A stretch of 60,006 bases of DNA from Candidatus Colinaster scatohippi. Its GTDB lineage: Bacteria; Bacillota; Clostridia; Lachnospirales; Lachnospiraceae. This document shows positions 16,880 to 26,654 of the stretch, piece after piece. Numbering within the stretch: the first letter of the stretch is position 1; each line of letters starts with the position of its first letter. A program made the translations under genes and the position numbers. Location of the stretch: NCBI GenBank assembly GCA_018064805.1, contig JAGHUN010000031.1:1-60006 (forward strand), read 5' to 3'. The notes under the pieces are model-generated. The model saw only the letters and a list, made by a program, of their open reading frames with translations, was not told the origin of the DNA and ran no database searches.

Positions 16880-18568
16880 TTAAATATATTTTTCCTTAAC
16901 AATCTTAATTGTTGTCTCCGGCAGATAATCCTCAAGTTCCTTAAGATTATTCTCCTTAATCAGTTCTCGTACCCTGGTAGCATTGATTACACCCCTGCCT
17001 TCCAGTTCAAGCCTCTTAATCTCACAGAATTCCATTCCGTATTTTGGAAGAATAACTGCCATATTCTCATTATAATTAGCGGTTACAGGATCCATCGGCT
17101 CCTCACCGGCAAATCTGGTATGTATATTTAGTGCTGGCGCTATCTTGGTAGCAAAAATTGTCAAATCATTGGAAATGTCAAAATCCTTTTCCTTAACATA
17201 GTCCTTCATAAAATACTCCGGGAAGGTAAGTGTTGAGATAATAAAATTTCCACTTGGCACAACATGGACATTTGCCAAATCAGCTGTACCATTTTTGACC
17301 ATTTCAAATCTGTCTGTAAATTTGAAAACAGAACGGTCTTCCTCCACTACAAAAATCCACAACCACTCCACCTTTGAAGCAGCATACTCAATTAAATATC
17401 TGTGTCCATTTGTAAATGGGTTACAATTCATGACAATCGCGCCACAATTCTTTGGTAAATCCCCGGTTACATTTTCGCGTCTTATCTCTTCAATATATTT
17501 CTCAACCGACTTGTCAAATTCTTCATTTTTGACATTCTTTAGATAATTTTCCCTATAAGCAAATTCGCTTGCATTAATATTATTGGTTACAACCGATTCT
17601 CTTTCTTCACTTATTAATTCATAAATCAGTTCAGCAACATTTCTGTAACCGTCACGATTCATATGGCCCGGTCTGTCATAAAAGCACCATTTTGCCTCTT
17701 CAAACTCATGCCATTTATCTGTAATATCACTATATACGAGACCGTTTTCTACAAGCTCGTTCATTATACCGCTGTCAAAATGATTAAGATAAAAAACAAC
17801 AGTATCACCCGACGACATATTTTCCGAATCCTTTATGAAATTATGGATAATACAGCTGTCATCACCACCCCATAGGCCGTGATTTATAACCTTATATCCT
17901 TTTTCTTTTTCATTAATCTTCTTCTGAAGATAATTCGGCATCGTCTCCGAATCACTTACCGCATAACCAAACACACCACATCTTCCATATAGATGAAGCT
18001 TCTTATCGGCTTTTGCAGGTGAATCCGGCACGACTCTCTCGCCGGCAAACACATTAATAACATCCGACCTGTAATCCTCATGAGCATACTTGTCACCCTT
18101 AAATACTATCTGAGGTACTTTTGCAAGGCTTTCCACATATTCGGCAGATGCCCTTTCACCAATAAGCTCTGAAAAATTATCGGCATACTTATCATAGTCT
18201 TCGCTCATGACCGGAAAACCAAGTGCATTCTGCATTCTGTTTTTAGCAGTAGCACTGTATTCATAATCACTTAAACCTGATACACGTTGTACAAAATAAA
18301 AATCTACACCTTTACCGGTCAGATACTTAACGGTCTCCTCGAAGGCAAGATACATTTCTGCCTTTTTCTGAAGCTTTGCAATATCTATATGCTTTCTTTT
18401 TAACAGGTAAAAGGCAACACGCGAAACAAACGACAGCTCATATGCTGCAGTCACACCCCTTCCAAGCCCTATTGCCTGTACCCAGTTATCTGCAAGTGCT
18501 ATCTTCTCATCCTTTAGCTGCGATATGTAATTATCAATCAGTTTTATCTGTTCTTCGCTTCTTTTCAT
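16880..18568 (-). CDS. Two-domain protein: SGNH-like middle region plus C-terminal citrate-lyase-ligase (CitC)-like nucleotidyltransferase
   Basis: C-terminal GAIVMNCNPFTNGHRYLIEYAASKVEWLWIFVVEEDRSVFKFTDRFEMVKNGTADLANVHVVPSGNFIIS is CitC-like (NP..xGH NT motif). Middle part KVINHGLWGGDDSC...RPGHMNRDGYRNVAELIYELI is SGNH-like (tentative). Confidence 0.7.
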   Translation of the reverse strand: MKRSEEQIKLIDNYISQLKDEKIALADNWVQAIGLGRGVTAAYELSFVSRVAFYLLKRKHIDIAKLQKKAEMYLAFEETVKYLTGKGVDFYFVQRVSGLSDYEYSATAKNRMQNALGFPVMSEDYDKYADNFSELIGERASAEYVESLAKVPQIVFKGDKYAHEDYRSDVINVFAGERVVPDSPAKADKKLHLYGRCGVFGYAVSDSETMPNYLQKKINEKEKGYKVINHGLWGGDDSCIIHNFIKDSENMSSGDTVVFYLNHFDSGIMNELVENGLVYSDITDKWHEFEEAKWCFYDRPGHMNRDGYRNVAELIYELISEERESVVTNNINASEFAYRENYLKNVKNEEFDKSVEKYIEEIRRENVTGDLPKNCGAIVMNCNPFTNGHRYLIEYAASKVEWLWIFVVEEDRSVFKFTDRFEMVKNGTADLANVHVVPSGNFIISTLTFPEYFMKDYVKEKDFDISNDLTIFATKIAPALNIHTRFAGEEPMDPVTANYNENMAVILPKYGMEFCEIKRLELEGRGVINATRVRELIKENNLKELEDYLPETTIKIVKEKYI

Positions 18569-19700
18569 AACCTAATCTTCTAATTATCTTATTGCAAATA
18601 TCAGCCGGCTTATTACCATTTGACATATATCTTTTCCAGGTCGATGCAAATGTCCTGTTCGCTATGTCCTCCAGAAACATTTCCCTATAAATGCTCTTTC
18701 CCGGTGTATGACTTAAATGTCTGCAGCTGCGCAGAGCCTCATCCAGAATGCTATCTTCAAGATATAAATACTCTTCGGCCTTTTCTACTAACAAATTCCC
18801 CTTGTCTGTAGTACATACAAGTAACGATACACCCAAGCCTTCTGATTTCTCAAGCAACTCACCCTTATACTGCCAGTAATCGGCAAGGACTATATCTGCA
18901 GTTCTTGGCAAATTAACAAATCGGCATTCATTGCAGGACTGCCTGCTTATCATTCCTGCAAGATATGAACTATGAAAGGCATTCTCTACACTTGGCTCAA
19001 GAATTCTTTCCCCATTATCAAAAGTAATCTCATAATGGTTTTTACCCCAGCCATAATCCTTATTGCGGAAAACAATATCCACAACCTTACTGTTATTTTT
19101 TTCCTCAAGTTCCTTTATATATTTCTCATATACCAGTGCAGATGGCACACCATGACATACAATTTCACAGGTAAATAAACCATCATTCTCACCCGCAAAA
19201 CTATATAATGCCGCAATCTGACATGGTGTTCCGCTAAAGAGTACTCTTTTCCCCTTTTCAAGATCATCTTTTGCCTGCTTATAACATTCGGTAATATCAC
19301 TTTGAAGGTATTTTGACCGCCTCATATGCTCTGCTTCACCTATAGTTTCAGCACGCATATGCTTAACTGTATATATATCCTTAGCTACAGCACCATATAC
19401 AACTCCGCCTTCTTTTATAAAACTTTTAGCAATAGCCCAGAATGCTCCGCCTGAAGATACTTTTTTAAGTTCACTTGTATCCTTTAGACTTGCCGCCAGA
19501 ACTCTGTCTGCTTTATTATCTCTCTCATAGCCCTCAGCAATACATTTTTTACTGCAGAGTCCACACTTTATACACTTGTTTTCGTCAACAACAGGTACAA
19601 CAAATCCAAACCTGTCCCTTTCCATTGAAATTGCCGAAACAGGACATACTTCCTTGCATAATCCGCATCCGGTACAATGGCCTTTTGCACATATTTTCAT
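18534..19700 (-). CDS. 4Fe-4S ferredoxin / F420 hydrogenase-dehydrogenase beta-subunit-like protein
   Basis: Two clusters CTGCGLCKEVCP and CIKCGLCSKKC; SSGGAFWAIAKSFI; FSGTPCQIAAL. Confidence 0.85.
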   Translation of the reverse strand: MKICAKGHCTGCGLCKEVCPVSAISMERDRFGFVVPVVDENKCIKCGLCSKKCIAEGYERDNKADRVLAASLKDTSELKKVSSGGAFWAIAKSFIKEGGVVYGAVAKDIYTVKHMRAETIGEAEHMRRSKYLQSDITECYKQAKDDLEKGKRVLFSGTPCQIAALYSFAGENDGLFTCEIVCHGVPSALVYEKYIKELEEKNNSKVVDIVFRNKDYGWGKNHYEITFDNGERILEPSVENAFHSSYLAGMISRQSCNECRFVNLPRTADIVLADYWQYKGELLEKSEGLGVSLLVCTTDKGNLLVEKAEEYLYLEDSILDEALRSCRHLSHTPGKSIYREMFLEDIANRTFASTWKRYMSNGNKPADICNKIIRRLGYEKKRRTDKTD

Positions 19701-20917
19701 AAATTCTCTATTATTCCAAAAAGCTCATCAAAACAGTTCTTTTTCTGAATATTTTCAAGCTTTTCTTTTATTATTCCCGAGGCTTGTGTATGACAGTTTT
19801 CAAGCGCTTCCATATCCTCAATAACTTTGTCCCGGAGGCTCACATCATTCACTCCATGTACATACTTTTCCTGACCACATCTTGCAAACAAATAATCATA
19901 TTTTTCCGCCCAGCCTATTCCGATACCGGGAACACACTGCCTGTAAGCAAGAATTATCGAATGATATCTGGATGCAATAATATATTTAAAGTTCTTTACA
20001 AGCGCCTCATATTCATAGAAAGCCAGCTCTTTTTCAATTATGACAACTCTGTCATCTTCGCAGAATGATTCTTTTATTCTCTTACAGATAGCAAGATCTT
20101 CAACAGAGTGATAAATAAGATATACTTTATTATTAAGCGCCAGCCCCTTTTTGATTATATCCTCATATACAGTATATAGACCTTCTCTGTTACTGCTGTT
20201 AACAAATATCTTCTCATTCGGAATTACAGCTATTGAATCACCGGGAATATCCTCAATATCATATATCTCCTGCTTCTTTTTGGTAATTGCTGAAAGCTCA
20301 AAATCCCTGCTTTGAATGACCAGATCATCCGAAAGCTTTGCCTTATTAAATCCAATCCCATTAAGAGCCTCAATTCCACCGGGTTCCCTTGCATATACAA
20401 GCTCTGACCGGCTTAACACATCCGCTATTCTTTTTGTAATTCTCTCTGCATCCTGCTTATAATCAAACGGACCAAAGGACTGTGGCATAATTACCGTCTT
20501 TATTCCGCAATCCATCGCATACTCGATAATATCAAGGAACAGTTCATTATGCGCATTAGAGAATTTGGAAGCAAGATTGTAACCGGATATATCTATAATC
20601 AGTTTTACATCCGAAAGCAGCTTCATATATCCCGGTTCTGCCAAAACAGCATACCATCTCTTATCACGGACGGCCCAGACAGCATCCTTAATCATTCTGT
20701 CTTTTCCACCCTTTCCCGCCTTTATGGCAAGGGCATTTCTTAAGGCTCTTCTGTCAACATGCTTAAAACAGTAAGTGCCATCATCTATAAATTTCTCCTG
20801 TGAATCAAAATATAATTCTGCTTCAGGGTACTGTTTTCTAAGCTCGCACATAGTAATAAACAGCAAAGCCTGAGCTCCTTTATTGGCACAGTTCCCTCCA
20901 ACAACTATTATCTTCAT
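19697..20917 (-). CDS. Polysaccharide pyruvyl transferase family protein
   Basis: GGNCANKGAQALLFITMCELRKQYP; VIMPQSFGPFDYKQDAERI; SRYHSIILAYRQCVPGIGIGWAEKY. Confidence 0.85.
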   Translation of the reverse strand: MKIIVVGGNCANKGAQALLFITMCELRKQYPEAELYFDSQEKFIDDGTYCFKHVDRRALRNALAIKAGKGGKDRMIKDAVWAVRDKRWYAVLAEPGYMKLLSDVKLIIDISGYNLASKFSNAHNELFLDIIEYAMDCGIKTVIMPQSFGPFDYKQDAERITKRIADVLSRSELVYAREPGGIEALNGIGFNKAKLSDDLVIQSRDFELSAITKKKQEIYDIEDIPGDSIAVIPNEKIFVNSSNREGLYTVYEDIIKKGLALNNKVYLIYHSVEDLAICKRIKESFCEDDRVVIIEKELAFYEYEALVKNFKYIIASRYHSIILAYRQCVPGIGIGWAEKYDYLFARCGQEKYVHGVNDVSLRDKVIEDMEALENCHTQASGIIKEKLENIQKKNCFDELFGIIENL

Positions 20918-20988
20918 GGCATTTACTCCGTTCCTTCACACAATTGCAAGACTATCGCAGTAAGACTATCCTGCGTTCCCATTTACAA

Positions 20989-22122
20989 TTATTTGACAGC
21001 AAATTCCGCAATATGCTTACTTATTCTTGTAACAGCCTCAACTCCGAGTGTAGGATAAATCGGAATTGTAAGGATATTATGAGATGTTTTGCTGGCTACA
21101 GGTGTAAGTGATGGATCAAATCTTCCCTCATAACACTCAAAGGCACTTGTTATCGGATAGAAATACTTCCTTGCATGTATATTATGTCCTGCAAGATACT
21201 CAAACAGTTCATTCCTGTTATGACCATATCTCTCCGGATCCACATAAATAGGCATATATGCATAGTTATGCTTAACGTCCTTCTGCTCATTGCACATTCT
21301 TATTCCAGGAACATCCGAAAGCTGCTCTCTATATACCATAGTAAGTTCTTTACGAAGCTCTATCTGCTCATCCACATGACGAAGATTACATATTCCCATT
21401 GCTGCCGAAAACTCATTCATCTTGGCATTAGCACCGATTCCGTTAACCACTTCCTCATTCTTAATACCAAAATTTTTCAACTGATATAGCTTTTCACCAA
21501 GCATCTCATTACTGAAGCATACTGCACCACCCTCTATGGTGTTATATACTTTTGTTGCATGGAAGCTTAACATTGATGCATCACCATAAGATGCTATTCC
21601 TCTTCCCTTATACTCAACACCGAAGGTATGAGCGGCATCATATATAACTTTGAGATTATGACGCTTTGCAATATCCTCTATCGCCTCAACATCACATATA
21701 TTTCCATATACATGCACAGGCAGAATTGCACTGGTCTCAGGCGTAATAAGACTCTCAATCCTGTCAACATCTATGGTGTAATCATCCTCTCTGATATCAC
21801 AGAATACAGGAGTAAGACCATTTCTTACGATTGCATGGGTAGTAGATGCGAATGTGTATGGTGTCGTGATAACCTCTCCCTTAATGTCCATGGCCTGAAG
21901 CAAAAGTTCAAGCGCCATATGTCCATTGGCAAACAGCGATATCCGATCCACCTTAAGGTAATCCTTAAGATTACTCTCAAGTTCCTTATGCTTTACTCCC
22001 ATATTGGTAAGCCAGTGGTTATCCCATATACTTTTTATTTCATTGATATACTCATCATACTCCGGCAAAGTTGCCGAGGTAACCAGTATTCTGTCTTCCA
22101 TAATATCCTCCAAATCATCCAC
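20989..22122 (-). CDS. DegT/DnrJ/EryC1 family sugar aminotransferase
   Basis: TTPYTFASTTHAIVRNGLTPVFCDI; YDAAHTFGVEYKGR; SFHATKVYNTIEGGAV (PLP lysine present). Confidence 0.9.
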   Translation of the reverse strand: MDDLEDIMEDRILVTSATLPEYDEYINEIKSIWDNHWLTNMGVKHKELESNLKDYLKVDRISLFANGHMALELLLQAMDIKGEVITTPYTFASTTHAIVRNGLTPVFCDIREDDYTIDVDRIESLITPETSAILPVHVYGNICDVEAIEDIAKRHNLKVIYDAAHTFGVEYKGRGIASYGDASMLSFHATKVYNTIEGGAVCFSNEMLGEKLYQLKNFGIKNEEVVNGIGANAKMNEFSAAMGICNLRHVDEQIELRKELTMVYREQLSDVPGIRMCNEQKDVKHNYAYMPIYVDPERYGHNRNELFEYLAGHNIHARKYFYPITSAFECYEGRFDPSLTPVASKTSHNILTIPIYPTLGVEAVTRISKHIAEFAVK

Positions 22123-22124
22123 CT

Positions 22125-23099
22125 TTATTTGAATGATTTTCTATTTGCAAGCTTACGCCATATATAAATCTTTATATATGCACCTATTACCTGCACTTTT
22201 CTTTTTATCTCTGTTTTCTTATCTATGACCCTGTAAAAACTATATTCCTTCGGATTATCTTCCAGAGTTAAATCATATTCTCTAATACTTGATAATTCAC
22301 GCCTTGCCATCTGATCACTGCCACTATTGCAGTTGACTCCCGTTCCGTCATATCCCCAATTCTTAACAAGCGATCTGGTAGAACAAAGCATATATTTGTC
22401 TTCCATAATAAAATACAGCATATACATCATATCAATAGTCGGAATACTGCCATCCGGCGTACAATATAACCTCTCCTTGCGAAGTAGGGCTGAGGTACAT
22501 GCCAATAGAACTCCCGGATTGTAACTCTTTATTTTTTTAAGGGCTTCATTACTATCACATATTTTCTCAATATACTGCCTATTTAAATTACTTAACATAT
22601 TTTCATATTTTTCAACCCAGGTTCCATATCCATAAGCAGAAAAATCTTTAACCTTAAAGGCGGCCGTTCCTTCCTCTATCTCGCCCTTAATTCCGGGATG
22701 CCAACCATATATGGATATGATATCCTCATCATCTGCATATTTATCAAGAGCCTTATCCATATATTCAATAAATGACGGCGCAAACTCATTATCATCCTCG
22801 GAGAAAATGAAACGGTCATACTTTTCATCCGTAATTTTTCTTAGAAAATCATAATTAGGAATAGGCCCCAAATTAGTTTCGTGAAAATAAATATGCACCT
22901 CTGCAAAGCCATCAATTCCGGCCTCAAGATATTCACGAATCTTTTTATAGCCCTCTACATACTTCTCAGCAGGCGGATAATCTACACCAATATACAATTC
23001 TGTATATTTAGCCCAGTCATTATTCTGAAGTGATGTAATACATCTTTTCAAATGCTCATATCTATTTAAAGTTGTAATAAGTATTGGTGCATAAACCAT
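22125..23099 (-). CDS. GT-A-fold glycosyltransferase (GT2-like)
   Basis: MVYAPILITTLNRYEHLKRCITSLQNN; RFIFSEDDNEFAPSFIEYMDKAL. Confidence 0.75.
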   Translation of the reverse strand: MVYAPILITTLNRYEHLKRCITSLQNNDWAKYTELYIGVDYPPAEKYVEGYKKIREYLEAGIDGFAEVHIYFHETNLGPIPNYDFLRKITDEKYDRFIFSEDDNEFAPSFIEYMDKALDKYADDEDIISIYGWHPGIKGEIEEGTAAFKVKDFSAYGYGTWVEKYENMLSNLNRQYIEKICDSNEALKKIKSYNPGVLLACTSALLRKERLYCTPDGSIPTIDMMYMLYFIMEDKYMLCSTRSLVKNWGYDGTGVNCNSGSDQMARRELSSIREYDLTLEDNPKEYSFYRVIDKKTEIKRKVQVIGAYIKIYIWRKLANRKSFK

Positions 23100-23134
23100 C
23101 TTAAATACCCTTTACTATCAGTCTGTTATCCATA

Positions 23135-24169
23135 TTACCAATAACAGCCATCCTCTATTCTCTCAAGATTATTCGGACGTTCTGATTCAATCGGCCTTAT
23201 CCAGCTGTCATTAACAACTTCGTTCATAAGCTTAGTATCATTAGTCCATCTCTGCCCCAGTACACCAAAAATCATCTGGGTACTTCCACAGGTCTGTATT
23301 GCTATTTTACCCATCCTCTTAATAGCTGCTGCAAGCGGGAAGCCATATGCTCCGCATCCAATAAGAGCAACATCGAAATCTATCTTCTTACATTCATCAA
23401 TCATCCAGTCCAAGGCTTCAAACCATGTGTTAAATCGTGGATCTCTGTTATCTGCCACAGTCTGAACCGACTTCAGGGTAAGTAGTTCAAATTCCGGAAG
23501 AATGTCTTCTGCATCATAGATTTTTTCAAAAATTTTCTCTCGATTTTCCTTATACTGCTTCTCAATCGATTCGGCAAAAGGATTAATGACCAATACCTTT
23601 TTCCCTTTAAGCGCATGACTCCATGGAATGATTCCCTGTTCTTTTCTGTTATAATATGGTGCTATATATCCCCACCTTGTTACAGCCGCATCCTTCTCAT
23701 ACTGAGCAATCATATAATCTTCCATATGTAATTCCCATGTAGCATGAAGATCAACACCCGGTGCGTCCAACAGAACTCTGTCAGCATATTTTTCTGCTTC
23801 CGAAATTTCTTTAGGAAAGAAGCCCGCATTATTATAGATTTTATTAAGGCTGTATTCCTGACTCCAATTAAGGGCTGATGGCTCATCATTTGTATATCTT
23901 TTGAAAAGAATGGAATTAACAAAGTTAAGCTCCGTGTGCCCCATTCTGGCCATCCAGAAGGGTTCTCCTTTTTCGATAGCCGCAGCAATAACCTCCTGCG
24001 TCTTTTTACGGTCCATAACCTTTTTGCCATCTATTCTTTTTCTGGAATAATGGTACTCCTTATGAAGCAACGGCTTATAAATGCGAAGATCAATCTCACT
24101 TTCCACAAATATCCTAAGCTTATTGCGTCTCATGTATTTATTATAATTTTTGATTTTATCGTTACTCAT
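23135..24169 (-). CDS. Conserved polysaccharide-locus protein, possibly GT-D-like
   Basis: FWMARMGHTELNFVNS; FDVALIGCGAYGFPLAAAIKRMGKIAIQTCGSTQMIFGVLGQRW; C-terminus DSWIRPIESERPNNLERIEDGCYW. ATG 24169 overlaps the ABC gene stop by 8 bp. Confidence 0.5.
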   Translation of the reverse strand: MSNDKIKNYNKYMRRNKLRIFVESEIDLRIYKPLLHKEYHYSRKRIDGKKVMDRKKTQEVIAAAIEKGEPFWMARMGHTELNFVNSILFKRYTNDEPSALNWSQEYSLNKIYNNAGFFPKEISEAEKYADRVLLDAPGVDLHATWELHMEDYMIAQYEKDAAVTRWGYIAPYYNRKEQGIIPWSHALKGKKVLVINPFAESIEKQYKENREKIFEKIYDAEDILPEFELLTLKSVQTVADNRDPRFNTWFEALDWMIDECKKIDFDVALIGCGAYGFPLAAAIKRMGKIAIQTCGSTQMIFGVLGQRWTNDTKLMNEVVNDSWIRPIESERPNNLERIEDGCYW

Positions 24170-25940
24170 TCTGATTAATATCCACCACTCTGGCCTTGCC
24201 ATTCTCAATTCTGTATACTCTGTCACAGTTAGCTATTGTTGACAAACGATGCGCAACAATAATAAGTGTCTTTTCACCCTGAAGCGCATTTATTGCCTCT
24301 ATTACTGCTGCCTCAGTCTCGTTATCAAGTGCAGAAGTAGCCTCATCAAGTACAAGAATTTCCGGATTATAATAAAGCGCTCTTGCTATGGCAATTCTCT
24401 GTCTCTGTCCACCTGATATCTTAACTCCACGCTCACCAAGTATTGTATCAATACCCTGTGGAAGCTTTTCAACGAACTTGCGCATCTGAGCCTGATCGAT
24501 TGCTCTTTGCAGTCTCTCTTCATCTGCATCTTCTTCAGCAATACCAAATAGAATATTATTTCTTACAGTATCATCAATAAGAAATACTGACTGCGGAACA
24601 TATCCCACAAGCTTATGCCATTTTGTACCTTCATCAAAAATACTTTTACCATCAACGGTTATACTACCTGATTGCGGAACAAAAAGTCCCAACAGAATAT
24701 CTGCAAGCGTAGTCTTTCCGGCACCCGATTCACCAACAAAACCGATTGCCTCACCCTTATGAATCTCAATATCAAGATCCTTAAGTACGTTAGGAAGCTC
24801 ATCACTGTATCTCCAGCTAATGCCATTGACATCAATGCTATTTTCAAAATGTACTTCCTCTTCATCCTTTTTCTTAATCTCTGTTTCCTCTTCAACAAGG
24901 TCTCTAAGACCTCCATTGACAATATTGTCATATGCACTTTCCAATGCCGGTCTCTGGAATACCAGCGTATTCATGGAATTAGAAATATTGGAAATAGATG
25001 GCAGAAGTCTCATGGCTGCCACAGCCAAAGCACTAAACTGTGCCATTAATATCGTCATATCATCTGTAACATTGTATGCAACAAGAACAACAAGAACCAG
25101 ACCTGTTATAAATACAACCTCGGTTGTTCTGCTTGGAAGACAGGCAATACTCTGATATTTAGTATTAGCCTCTGAAGCTACTGTGCTTGCCTTTTCAAAC
25201 TTCTTAAGGAATTCATCCTGCCTCTTCATTACATTAATTTCCTTGATACCGTTAACCGGCTCATAGGAAGTCTTATATCTTTCAGCAAAAGCCTTTCTGG
25301 ATTTTGCTGAACATTCAGCAATTGCTTTTCTCATTACAAGCACCATGAGTAAGGCTATAAGTGCTGCAAGACCAACTGCGCAGATTGCTATAAAAGGATT
25401 AATTACAACAAGCACAACACCAAGCATCACGCATGTAAGGCCTTCATTAACCAGATTACAGTAACAGTCAACTGTGGTTGCAACAGCTGAATTATCGCTG
25501 GTGATACCACGCATAATCTCTGCACTGTTAACATTTAAGAAAAAGGAATATGGTTTATATACATAAGATCTTAGCATCTTAACAGCCAGGTCTCTCTCAA
25601 GTCTGTTCCTAAAGCGCATCTTGAATACTGTAAAGCCCATAATATAAGCATTTTTTACAATATATACAACAATAACACCAATACCTACGAATATAATCAT
25701 CCCCATTGATGTCTTTATATTGAAAAGATTCAGTACATATGCTACCTTGTCATACTGCATCAGTGTCTCCGGCTGAAGCATTGCCAGAATAAACGGAAGT
25801 ATTACACTTACACCCAGTGTCTCAAACAGTGCACTGATTATTGATAAGAATGCTATCACGACCGCTGTTTTCTTCTGTTTCTTATTAAGTATCTGAATTA
25901 ACTGATTGAACATTCTGAAGAATGTTTTTACATTTTGCAT
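24162..25940 (-). CDS. ABC transporter, fused TM-NBD (MsbA/PglK-like exporter)
   Basis: Walker A GFVGESGAGKTTLAD, signature KISGGQRQRIAIARAL, LVLDEATSALD; TM-half motif NSAEIMRGITSDNS. Confidence 0.9.
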   Translation of the reverse strand: MQNVKTFFRMFNQLIQILNKKQKKTAVVIAFLSIISALFETLGVSVILPFILAMLQPETLMQYDKVAYVLNLFNIKTSMGMIIFVGIGVIVVYIVKNAYIMGFTVFKMRFRNRLERDLAVKMLRSYVYKPYSFFLNVNSAEIMRGITSDNSAVATTVDCYCNLVNEGLTCVMLGVVLVVINPFIAICAVGLAALIALLMVLVMRKAIAECSAKSRKAFAERYKTSYEPVNGIKEINVMKRQDEFLKKFEKASTVASEANTKYQSIACLPSRTTEVVFITGLVLVVLVAYNVTDDMTILMAQFSALAVAAMRLLPSISNISNSMNTLVFQRPALESAYDNIVNGGLRDLVEEETEIKKKDEEEVHFENSIDVNGISWRYSDELPNVLKDLDIEIHKGEAIGFVGESGAGKTTLADILLGLFVPQSGSITVDGKSIFDEGTKWHKLVGYVPQSVFLIDDTVRNNILFGIAEEDADEERLQRAIDQAQMRKFVEKLPQGIDTILGERGVKISGGQRQRIAIARALYYNPEILVLDEATSALDNETEAAVIEAINALQGEKTLIIVAHRLSTIANCDRVYRIENGKARVVDINQNE

Positions 25941-25974
25941 TACTTCTTCTCGCTTTTCTTAGTAGTGTTAATGT

Positions 25975-26640
25975 CTATACATGAAGCCTTTTTGAGGCAT
26001 CTCGTAAGCATCCGTAATAATATGGATTAAAACCGGCTGCATCCATTAGCCTGCCAACCGTCTCATAATCATATTCCACACGGTATAATTCAAACTCTCC
26101 TTCATTGAATACTGCAAATGCGGCTCTGTTATCCCCATCTCTTGGTTGGCCAACCGAACCGGGATTACAATATCCACCGTCCTTAAGTTCCAAAAGGCAT
26201 TGCACATGATTATGACCTGATACATAATATCCATTTCCAAGTTTGCTGAAATATGCCTCATTCGGTTCCAGATATTCATCTATATGGTCCATCCATCCGC
26301 CATGGACTATATTCAGTCCTTTATATTCCATATGGTCAGGAAATGACTTTACCCATTCAAGATTTTCCTTTGTAATAACCTTCCTCTGATATTCCAGACA
26401 GTCATTTACGCTCTGCGACCTCGGACATCTCTCATTATTAGCCATATAATAATCATGGTTGCCCATTACAGACCTGATATTTCTTTTTCTGAGTTCATCG
26501 CAGCATTCGTTAACCTGTGAGTAGTAACCAACCACATCTCCCATGCATACGATATCTGTAACATTCATGGAATCAAGCCTTTGCAATACCACTTTCAGTG
26601 CTTCGTAATTACCATGAATGTCTGAGATTAATCCAATCAT
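25975..26640 (-). CDS. Metallophosphoesterase (calcineurin-like, YfcE-type)
   Basis: GLISDIHGNYEALKVVL, CMGDVVGYY, SVMGNHDYYM, YVSGHNHVQ. Confidence 0.9.
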   Translation of the reverse strand: MIGLISDIHGNYEALKVVLQRLDSMNVTDIVCMGDVVGYYSQVNECCDELRKRNIRSVMGNHDYYMANNERCPRSQSVNDCLEYQRKVITKENLEWVKSFPDHMEYKGLNIVHGGWMDHIDEYLEPNEAYFSKLGNGYYVSGHNHVQCLLELKDGGYCNPGSVGQPRDGDNRAAFAVFNEGEFELYRVEYDYETVGRLMDAAGFNPYYYGCLRDASKRLHV

Positions 26641-26654
26641 ATCTCTTCCGTTCT

